Source: Dacryopinax spathularia | Lineage: Eukaryota; Basidiomycota; Dacrymycetes; Dacrymycetales; Dacrymycetaceae | DNA length: 64,000 bases | Reading direction: 5' to 3' | Assembly (NCBI GenBank): GCA_037974965.1 | Contig: JBBPFI010000015.1 | Coordinates: forward strand, 221,001-285,000 | In this document: positions 56,539-64,000 of the stretch, piece after piece | How positions within the stretch are numbered: position 1 is the stretch's first letter | Layout of the letters: the number at the start of each line of letters is the position of its first letter | The notes under the pieces: model-generated | Database searches by the model: none | Told to the model about the DNA's origin: nothing | The model's input: the letters and a program-made list of their open reading frames with translations, nothing else | Translations under genes and position numbers: made by a program

Positions 56539-56956
56539 CTTGCCTTCTTAGTCGGCCGTTCCGTCGGAGCGAGGGCGGTCGGACGGGTGCGCCTTGCGGC
56601 CGATCGGGGGATGAATACCGTTCGGACAGACTTAGAGTTGCTAGCTGCCGTATATGTGGTTTGAATGCTTCGTCTAGACAGTGCAGAGAGATAGAGATAG
56701 ATGGTTAAGCCCTTGAAGAGTAGGTCGTAAAGTCGTGGCGGCGTTGAGGATGAGGACGAAGCCGCGTCCTCTGAGCGCGCACGACTCTCAGCCTGAGCGT
56801 GGCCTGAGCTCAGGGCGCGTTCTCGGGCGCTTATCCAAACAAGCGCCCACCCTTTACCCCAGCTGCATCGCACTTCCTCAGGCAAGAAATATTCGATCCT
56901 TCCAGTATATAACTTAAGAGGGTAATACATCCTAATCCTCTGCGCGACTCTCATAT
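56539..56956. promoter_or_regulatory. Swd1 upstream region and 3' flank of the dehydrogenase gene
   Basis: 418 bp between the dehydrogenase stop and the Swd1 start, both on the minus strand. A TATA-like atatataac-type patch is seen near 56905-56912 but it is far from the Swd1 start and may be part of the dehydrogenase 3' region. No gene is seen. Confidence 0.45.
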
Positions 56957-58357
56957 CTAAGCAGCGTACGACGTCCCCCCTCCCTCCGTCCTTTCCTTGC
57001 CCTCGCTGTCCAGCTGCTTCTCCAGTCCCCGCGCCTCCTCCGCAGCAGCCGAAGCACCCGCCATCCCCCAATCCGCCCCCGTCCACCACTGCATCCCCTC
57101 CCTCACCCACTCCGGCCCACCCTCAAGCAGCCAAACCCACCTCGCATAAACCGGCATCCTCACCTCGCCCGACTCTCTCTCATCCAGAGCCCTAATGATC
57201 TCTTTCACAACCACATGTGCCGACAGCGGAGGCGCTAGGAAGTCGCGGAGTTTGTTGGGGGGGAGCTGGAGGGCACTGAATAGGGGGGTTTTGATGTGCC
57301 CGGGGAGAAGGAGGGTCGTACGGACGTTGGGGGCGTTATAGATCGTGTGGAGTTCTCGCCGCAAGGAGCGATGGAGTGATATGAGCGCTGCCTTGCTCGC
57401 ACAGTAGCCCGATAAGTGGGCTACACCTTGTTGCCCAAGGATGGAGGACATCGTCACTACGTGCCCGGCATTTTGTTGAACGAGGTAAGGCAGGAACGAG
57501 CGCAGGATATGATAGTGCGCTAGTGTGTTGGTCGCGAAGAGTTGTTGGAGGGACGTGGGGGACTGGGAGAGGATGGGGGAGGGGAGGACGAGGGCGGCGT
57601 TGTTGATTATTATTGTTGGGTTGCCGATCTGTGCGTGTGGTTAGCACGAGCCTAGGGCGACGGGGCGAAAATGTAAGAAGAGGAGGTGGCGGGGAAGGGG
57701 AGGAAGAGGAGAGAGAGAGAGAGAGAAACCTACCTCCTTGCGGATGCGGGCGGCGACTGCTTCGACGGCGTCGGGGTCGGAGACGTCGCATTTATAGTAT
57801 GAGATATTATCTGCCCATTCATCAGCCCACATCCTGTCAGCAGCCCTCAAACTACTCCACTCACAGTTCTCGGACTCCAACCTCTCCCTCACATCAAGCA
57901 CCACCACAGCGACATTCCTCACCGCCAGCGTATTCGCCAACAGCATCCCCACGCCGCTCGCGCCGCCAGTGATCAGGACGAGTTGTTCGCCCCAGTCAAG
58001 CCGCGCTGGTCTTAGGAAGAACGTGCCGCGGGCGTTGTAGATTTTAGAGATGTGGGCTAGCGTATCTACATCCCCGACTTGTCAGCACACGACCCAGGGA
58101 GCGCTGGAAAAAGAGAATGAGAGAGAGAGAGAGGGATGGGACGCACGATAAACACACAAAACCTCCAACCACCAAAGCGGCCACAACACCGCCGTATCCC
58201 ATATCGAACTCCCGCGTGCGAAATTGAGGATCGGGATCCAAGTGATGAAGAAGGGCGAGAAGAGGGTGTGGGAGAGGACGGTCGCGATGAGGTCGATGTT
58301 TAGGTCGTCGAGGATTGGGGTCATCCCGGGTCGGTCTGAGTTGGCGGGGGATGACAT
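56957..58357 (-). CDS. Membrane-anchored short-chain dehydrogenase/reductase
   Basis: Exons 58357-58147, 58065-57865, 57810-57734, 57628-56957; 386 residues. Residues 20-70 form hydrophobic segments (DLIATVLSHTLFSPFFITW, AVLWPLWWLEVLCVY) that likely anchor it to the ER or lipid-droplet membrane. The Rossmann core follows: cofactor site TGGASGVG, acidic strand-2 VVLDVRERL (Asp suggests NAD(H) preference), KCDVSDPDAV, IINNAA, the catalytic Ser in VVTMSSILGQQG and the YCASK motif. The C-terminal extension has LLEGGPEWV and an Ala/Glu-rich tail. This layout is that of the retinol-dehydrogenase-like (SDR16C) group acting on lipid alcohols or ketones. The Ala in NNAA instead of NNAG is a mild deviation. 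The substrate is unknown. Confidence 0.9.
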
Positions 58358-58866
58358 GATGGACGATGTTGAGTTGAAGAACTTGAAACGCGGCAAGCGG
58401 GGTGGAAGAGAACGAAGGGATGGTCACCACCAGGGCGGGCTTATCCTTCTTCTTCAACAGCCATCTTAGGGTTATATACACATTGGAGCCTCTGATACGA
58501 GTCAATCAACACGGTCGACGCGGTCGACGACGAGCAGAACGCAGACGACGACGACGACGACGACGACAAACGGTCACCATAGCATCCATCCCCTCTCAGC
58601 GCGTCTCCACGTCCCATCCACGTCCAAATCCGGAACAGGCGCGTTCAATGAGGGCACAGCCACTGATGTGACTGATGGAGGCGGTTGGAAGGCGCACGCG
58701 TAAGGGGCGTTGTGCTGCGCCCTATTGGCCATTCATTGTCAGTCATCCACTCCAGACCAGCACCACACAGCTACAGTCATCTCTCCCCACCACCTCTACT
58801 CTGAGAGCAAGGACTCCTGCGATCGCATTGCATTGCATTGGATAGTATCGACCAGGAAAGAGCAAG
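58358..58866. promoter_or_regulatory. Bidirectional upstream region, dehydrogenase and Vps60 genes
   Basis: About 500 bp between divergent starts. Includes a (GAC)8 trinucleotide repeat at 58544-58567. No TATA box is obvious. Confidence 0.5.
58544..58567. repeat. (GAC)8 microsatellite
   Basis: Perfect trinucleotide run in the shared upstream region of the dehydrogenase and Vps60 genes. Confidence 0.85.
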
Positions 58867-59915
58867 ATGAACCGCATATTCGGCTCGACATCCAAGAAGC
58901 CCAAGCCGACGCTGCAGGATGCGATCGCCAGTACCGACGCTCGGATCGGGACGATCGAGGTGAAGATGCATAAGCTCGATACGGAGCTGGCGAGGTATAA
59001 GGAGCAGATGGGGAAGATGCGGGATGGGCCTGGGAAGGTGCGTCGGTCTCCTTCACTCTTCCTACCTCATATCTCCTCTTCCTCCCTGTGCATTTGGGCC
59101 GGCAGTGCTCGGTGGAAGGGCACAGGGGCAGACGAGGGTAGGTTCTGAGATAGTGGCTGACAAGAAAGAGCAGAGATCAGTCCAACAACGCGCCCTCGCC
59201 GTCCTCAAGCAAAAGAAAATGTACGAAGCCCAGCTCGCCCAGCTCACACAGCAAACGTTCAACATGGAGTCTGCGGCGATCACGACCGATAACCTGAGGA
59301 ATACGATGGCGACTGTGGACGCTATGCGGAGCGCTAATAAGGAGCTGAGGAGACAGTATGGGAAGCTGGACATTGATAAGATTGACGTGTGTCCTCTTGT
59401 TCCTCTTGCCCCTTGTCTTCCTCTCGCCGGCATCCCCATCCGCATTCCATGTATCCTGTCGTTTCTCTGCCTGTGGCCTTAGTCGCCGTTATACTGGTGG
59501 CTGCGGTCTTGGCCGGGGCTGAAATTGTCACTGGGAGCTGGTACTGACCAGTTGCGCTGCAGGCAATGCACGACGAACTCTCCGACCTCCTCGAACAAGC
59601 AAACGAGATCCAAGAAACCATGGGGCGTTCGTACGGCGTCCCAGAAGAGATCGACGAAGCCGATCTAGAAGCCGAGCTGGACGCGCTGAGCCAGGAAGTG
59701 GAGGAGGAGGCGACGCCGAGTTATTTGGTCGATGCGGTGCCTGATTTTGTGGATGAGGAGCCGGTGGAGAGGCAGGTGCGTTCCCCTTCTGGGTCTTTTC
59801 GCAATTTCTCCCTGTCTGTCACGTATTGCCTTCGCTTTCTCGTGCGCTGTTGTTGTTGGCGGTGGACTGATTTGCTGGATAGACGGACAAACCGGAAGCG
59901 GTCAAAGCGACATAG
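58867..59915 (+). CDS. VPS60: Vps60/CHMP5, ESCRT-III accessory subunit
   Basis: Exons 58867-59037, 59174-59386, 59563-59775, 59883-59915; 209 residues, all introns in phase 0. It matches the family along its length: MNRIFGS N-terminus, [82 protein letters not shown], then [24 protein letters not shown] and an acidic C-terminal helix [15 protein letters not shown] that should bind the Vta1/Vps4 machinery. It acts late in ESCRT-III membrane scission and multivesicular-body sorting. The last exon encodes only ten residues, [10 protein letters not shown]. Introns 1-3 (about 107-176 nt) are long for this window. Confidence 0.93.
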
Positions 59916-60494
59916 CTTCCACTTGACGAGCGAAGACGCCTGCCCTGTTCTTGAGCAGGAGCGAGGGGGCACGGAGCTGGGGGAGCGGGGACAGGAGGTA
60001 CTGTACACTGGTTGTATCACGTGTACTATAGAAAATCTGGAATCGGGACGGGGTTGTATGCTCTACTTTCGTTCGGTGCGCCTGATGCCCTTCCTCATGA
60101 CTTTCGGGGATTCGTACAAAGGGGGGATAACGGATGAGGAAGGGTGTTGAGACTTTGACGCCTGAGATTCAGGAACGGATGACTGGACAATGACTTCTTC
60201 GCCGAGTTTGTACGGTAGGTCGGGGGTCGACTTGCCTTTCTGGGGCAGGCGCCACGATCTGCGCCTCGGTCGCTTATGTAGGAGGCACGCTCCGACTTTC
60301 GCGGATCTCGGTCGTACGTGGTCTTGTTGAAGGGCAGTACCGAGCGAACCGTTGTTATTCCAGGCACTGCGCGGTCAACCTTCGAGAGGGGTATATGAGA
60401 GATCGCGTCTCGTCGAGTCCGACAACGCACGCTGCGACATCCAACCTACCTGGCTGGCTCACTCAACCTCCGCCTGCAAACGCTCTGGAAAAGG
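59916..60494. other. Spacer upstream of secreted-protein gene
   Basis: About 580 bp: 3' flank of the Vps60 gene and upstream region of the next gene. A frame running from 59566 through 60150 is just read-through of Vps60 exon 3 into an intron. No gene is seen. Confidence 0.5.
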
Positions 60495-61313
60495 ATGCTA
60501 GTCTCCTTCATCACTCTGATCCTCGTCCTTGCCCTGTTCGCTTCTGGACTGCCGACTTCTCCCATCGCTCGAGAGAGGCCCGGGATCGACGTACTCAAGC
60601 GAGTGGGACCAAGCGGATCCGTCAACTCGCCCTACGTACGTCCCTCCCCTCCCCCTCCATCCCTGACATGCTTAGAAAGAGCAGGGCGGCGAGAGCTACA
60701 ATAACTGGAACCAGAACGGCCGTACGTCCCTCCCCTTACCCCCTTGCTCCTGCCCTTCTTCCTCCTGCCTCTCCCCTTCCTCCCCGCTCCCTTCCTCCTC
60801 TCCGTTCCCCACCCGGGAAAAAGAACGCATGGGCTGACGATGCCTAGTATCATCCTCGACAATATACATATCCTACAACCCTGTCCAACAGACTTCCACG
60901 ACCGGCACCAGCACGATAGGGTTGGATCTGTATTTAGAGACCCTTGATGGGTCGGAGTTGGGGTTTGATGGGACTGTGCGCCTTCCGCCCCCACCCGCTA
61001 ACTTCCTTCCCGAGGAGGGGATGAGGCATGCTGCTGATGCGTTATGGGTAGATCGTAAATGGCTTCATAGCCCCTTACCCAAGTGCATCCCCCATCACGG
61101 GCTTTTTCCTTCTTCCTGCAGAAGCGTGCGGGACGTATCGTAAGCCCTTCCTACCTTCCTCCATTCGAGTTTCAGAGGAGAAAGGGTTAGGCTAATGAGG
61201 TGGAGATAGGACTGGTGTTCATCGAGCACCAGATCTACGAGACAACGCAGTTGATCAAGTTTCGGGCTGCTGCGCCGACTATTGAGATTGACTGCTTGCC
61301 ATTCACGGGTTGA
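60495..61313 (+). CDS. Small secreted protein of unknown function, paralogue of the gene at 63644-64000
   Basis: Exons 60495-60635, 60676-60721, 60848-60975, 61052-61139, 61210-61313; 168 residues. A signal peptide (MLVSFITLILVLALFASG) is followed by a possible dibasic propeptide site (DVLKR about residue 36), then a beta-rich body: STIYISYNP, STIGLDLYLETLDG, LGFDGT, GFIAPYPSASPITGFFLLP, CGTYRLVFIEHQIYE, FRAAAPTIEIDCLPFTG. Two cysteines, in ACGTY and IDC, could form one disulfide. The exon pattern is confirmed by the paralogue near the window end, whose exon corresponding to exon 4 is also exactly 88 nt and whose splice phases agree. I do not recognise a named family. It could be a cell-wall or effector-like secreted protein. 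Confidence 0.75.
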
Positions 61314-61672
61314 GAAGGAGGGAAAGAGGGCAACGCAAAGGAACAGCCTGTCGACGAAGTTCTTGGTCTCGTGCTCGCCGATTAGTGTACTAGCGTGGCT
61401 GATGTAGTTACGCGCAAAACGCGAACGAGATAGTGCCAATGTCTCATCTTTGACAATATGATCATTCCCGATCTTCGATCGATCGATATCAGTCACGTTC
61501 GTTCACGTGACCTTATCTCTTAGGGAAGACGCTTCCCCGCACGCATGCAAGCTTCTGCAACGCTGCTGGGGGCGATATGGCCGCCTACGTCTTGCGAGCT
61601 GGCTCATTAATATTCGCACTGCTTGCTTCTCTTGCTAACGCTTACTCGGGGACTTGAAGCTGGAGTGAAAGG
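61314..61672. promoter_or_regulatory. Upstream region of the 2-oxoglutarate oxygenase gene
   Basis: 359 bp between two plus-strand genes. No TATA box is obvious and no gene is seen. Confidence 0.45.
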
Positions 61673-63349
61673 ATGACGCATGTATTGTGGTCGTCGACGA
61701 GAGTTATCTCTCGAACGGCGCGGAGGGCTGGTCCTATATGCGCCCACCGCCAACCTCGTACCTGGCGTACCCTAGCATCCCTCTCCAACGTATGTCCCCC
61801 CGCGTCCACGCACACACACAGCCATCTCACAACCAACGCACCCGCAGGACGTCAACCCAACCCAGCCCTTCCGAATCCCCCTCATCGACTTCTCCCCCTT
61901 CCTTACCTCCCCCTCCCAAGCCGAGAAACAGAGAACGGCAGATGAGATCGTTAAAGGGTTCAAGGAGGTAGGATTCGTGTATCTGAGGGGGTGTGGGGTG
62001 GAGCAGGAGAGGGTTGAACGGGTGTTTGGGAAGATGAGGGAGTTCTTTTCGCTGCCGCAGGAGAAGAAGGTGCGCTCCTGCACCTGTCTGCTATGACAAC
62101 GTCCGGCTGACAGGTTGATAGGACGCACTAGCGTGGGAAGGTGCTCAGCTCACGCCTTTTCCAAAGGAATATGGTCTAACATCCCACAGATCCCAGAGCA
62201 AACAGAGGCTACGTCTCCCCCGGCCGGGAACGCGTCACCCAGTCCACCTCCGCCGAGGAAATCGCCCGCTTGAGGGCTCTGGCGCCAGACAGTAAGGAAT
62301 CGATGGAGATTGGCCGGGAGTGGGATAGTGAGTGGAAGAACCGCTGGCCGGAGGAGGGGGACGTGCCGGGGTTTAGGGGGGAGATGTTGGCTTTTTTCCA
62401 GGTCCGTCCATCCGTACCACATCCAAACGGTTCTCCCTACTTTTCGCTTTGCTATCCTCCTTGCCTCCTCGCACCCTTCTTCGCTGCGCCTTCTGTAGCT
62501 ATATGCGCCACCCTGAGCAGAATATGCTAACACACCACACCAGAAATGTCACGAAACCCATGTCCACATAATGCGCAGCATAGCCCTCGGCCTCCATCTC
62601 CCAGAACACTTCTTCGACACAAAAATAACCGAACAATGTCATAACCTCCGACTTCTGCAGTACCCCGCGATGGACGCCAGTAAGCTGAGAGGAGAGGGCC
62701 AGGCGCGGGCGGGCGCGCATTCGGATTATGGGACTTTGACGCTTTTGTTTCAGGATGAGGTGCGTCTTTTCTTCTCTCTGTCCTGCAGCCTCGGCTCGCT
62801 CGTGGGCTGGTGTTGGCATTTTCGTTTGGGAGCAGGTGGCGGAGGTTGATGCTGATTGTGGTTGTAGGTAGGAGGCCTGGAAGTGCAGAATCCGCATACG
62901 AAGGAATTTCACCCTGCCACACCAATCGTACGCCCCTCCCACACGCTCCACAACCTATATGCGCTGATTCCCCTCGTTAAAACACAGCCAGGAACAATAG
63001 TCGTAAACGTCGGCGACCTCCTCTCCCGCTGGTCAAACGACCACCTCCGCTCGACCCTGCACCGCGTCGTAGCCCCGCCAGCACGGCAACAAACGCTCAC
63101 CAATACCTCCTCGGGTCGCACTGAAGATGTCAATCTCGTGCCGCAGAGGAACTCGATCGCGTTCTTCTGCAACCCTAATTTCTCAGCTGTCATAGACTGT
63201 CTGCCGACATGTGTGGACGAGGGAGGGGGGAAGAGGTATGAGGCGGTGGAGGCGGGGAGGTATATTGTCTCTAGGTGAGTGGTTCTGCGTTTTTTGGTGA
63301 GGGGTGGGGCTGATTCGAGGGCGGTAGGTTGGCGGATACTTATTCGTAG
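61673..63349 (+). CDS. 2-oxoglutarate/Fe(II)-dependent dioxygenase (isopenicillin-N-synthase-like)
   Basis: Exons 61673-61789, 61848-62069, 62122-62140, 62190-62401, 62544-62759, 62868-63274, 63328-63349; 404 residues. The N-terminal DIOX domain reads FRIPLIDFSPFL ... EIVKGFKEVGFVYLRGCG; the oxygenase domain has the iron ligands His and Asp in AHSDYGTLTLLFQD, the distal His in STLHRV and the 2-oxoglutarate-binding Arg in QRNSIAFFCNPN. The enzyme oxidises an unknown small molecule using O2, Fe(II) and 2-oxoglutarate. Exon 3 is only 19 nt (DALAWE) and exon 7 encodes LADTYS, the usual family terminus. The first exon is Arg-rich and lacks acidic residues, possibly a mitochondrial presequence; that start is the least certain part. 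It lies between two paralogous secreted-protein genes. Confidence 0.88.
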
Positions 63350-63643
63350 GGTTTGCGCAGAGGGGCAGGGTTTTGTAGTTTATCCCTTTTGGGCGGGATG
63401 TTGCAACACAGGATCTGCAAGTTCGTGTATCGTACATCGTGTGCAGCTGACGCGATGCGTACGCCGTCCCGAGCGCGAGAAGCCTACATCATTTGCAGAA
63501 GCATGCGAGCCTGAGGCGCCAAAACACAAAGCACACGAATGTCCATACAGATCTCACCAACACAACACAACTTCACAGAGTGTCCTTATACCCGACATGT
63601 CCCCAGCCTCGCCTCCCTTCGATAATCCCTACTGTACGGAGAC

Positions 63644-64000
63644 TCAGAACTGGCTATTATAGTCTCTGCACTCGATATGGATCGTGGGCGCCGCAGCCCG
63701 GAACTGGATGATGGAGTACGTCTGATAAATCTGGTGCTCTTCGAATACGAGGCCTTCGGTGCGTCAGCACTGTATAACATGCACCAGCTTGACAGAGAAG
63801 AAGGCAGGAGCAAGAGGGGGAAGAGGGGAAGACGTACGGAACGTCCCGCATGCTTTGTACGGGAAGAGGAAGAATCCTTGGATGGGATTCGAGACGGGTG
63901 TGGGGGCCATGAACCCCTTGGTGATCTGCGGCACATCCGCCAGCTCAGGGAGGAAACTTGTCATTAACCGGAGAAAGGCTTACGGTCCCGTCAAAGCCGA
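63644..64000 (-). CDS. Small secreted protein paralogue (partial, 5' part outside window)
   Basis: Three exons visible: 64000-63984 (cut by the window end, reading GFDGT), 63925-63838 and 63753-63644. Readable body: ITKGFMAPTPVSNPIQGFFL, FPYKACGTF, then LVFEEHQIYQT and FRAAAPTIHIECRDYNSQF before TGA. It aligns directly with the C-terminal half of the protein at 60495-61313: 19 of 26 residues agree in the LVF...APTI block, and the splice sites fall at the same codons and phases. The second cysteine (IEC) is kept and the tail is slightly longer. The signal peptide and N-terminal half lie beyond base 64000. It is on the opposite strand, so the pair is an inverted duplication around the oxygenase gene. 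Confidence 0.75.

Noticed and set aside
60922-61143. Unspliced end for the secreted protein (frame continuing to 61143)
   Set aside because: The paralogue at the window end shows that the GFDGT codons are followed by an intron and then the GF-AP exon, so the spliced model is preferred.
1-64000. CRISPR arrays, rRNA, tRNA genes
   Set aside because: No regularly spaced repeats and no recognisable RNA gene were seen; CRISPR is not expected in a fungal nuclear genome. A tRNA scan could not be run.

Overview
This window is nuclear DNA of a filamentous or dimorphic fungus, most likely a basidiomycete. Genes are dense and intron-rich (up to 17 exons). Introns are mostly 48-70 nt, with donors such as GTGCGT, GTACGT and GTGAGT, CTRAY-type branch points and AG acceptors. 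Gene content is typically fungal: an IQGAP-type cytokinesis scaffold, a Rad5 helicase, COMPASS subunits, DHA1 drug transporters and Coq9. The species cannot be named from sequence alone. All gene models below were assembled by hand from reading frame, splice signals and family motifs.

Layout. 1-829: the 3' end of an unrecognised acidic-tailed gene. 1098-9350: three tandem, same-strand DHA1 major-facilitator transporters with identical exon structures. 10476-11329: Coq9. 12833-21937: three metabolic genes on the plus strand (LaeA-type methyltransferase, flavin monooxygenase, acyl-CoA/4-coumarate-CoA-ligase-like enzyme with a peroxisomal tail), possibly a small pathway. 22100-26400: an A+T-richer island with a diverged kinesin-like motor gene and decayed-looking fragments. 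27494-28246: a secreted precursor with five copies of the nonapeptide CIFGACPPD, the most novel item here. 28247-31833: 3.6 kb without a recognisable gene.

31834-38339: a 2000-residue IQGAP orthologue. 39089-43141: Rad5/HLTF-type helicase-ubiquitin ligase, whose ATP-binding motif is built from 5-nt and 3-nt exons. 43601-44752: cyclase-family hydrolase. 44982-48879: Spp1/CXXC1-like PHD subunit of COMPASS. 49377-50201: etherase-like glutathione transferase. 50202-52633: mostly non-coding, with one possible small gene. 52634-53710: C2H2 zinc-finger protein. 54131-56538: Swd1/RbBP5-like WD40 subunit of COMPASS. 56957-58357: membrane-anchored short-chain dehydrogenase. 58867-59915: Vps60/CHMP5 of ESCRT-III. 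60495-61313 and 63644-64000 (cut by the window end): two paralogous small secreted proteins on either side of a 2-oxoglutarate/iron oxygenase (61673-63349).

Functional links: Spp1 and Swd1 belong to the same histone H3K4 methylation complex and lie about 5 kb apart. The methyltransferase, monooxygenase and CoA-ligase genes, next to three exporters, could serve one secondary or catabolic pathway. The repeat-peptide precursor has no obvious modifying enzyme beside it.
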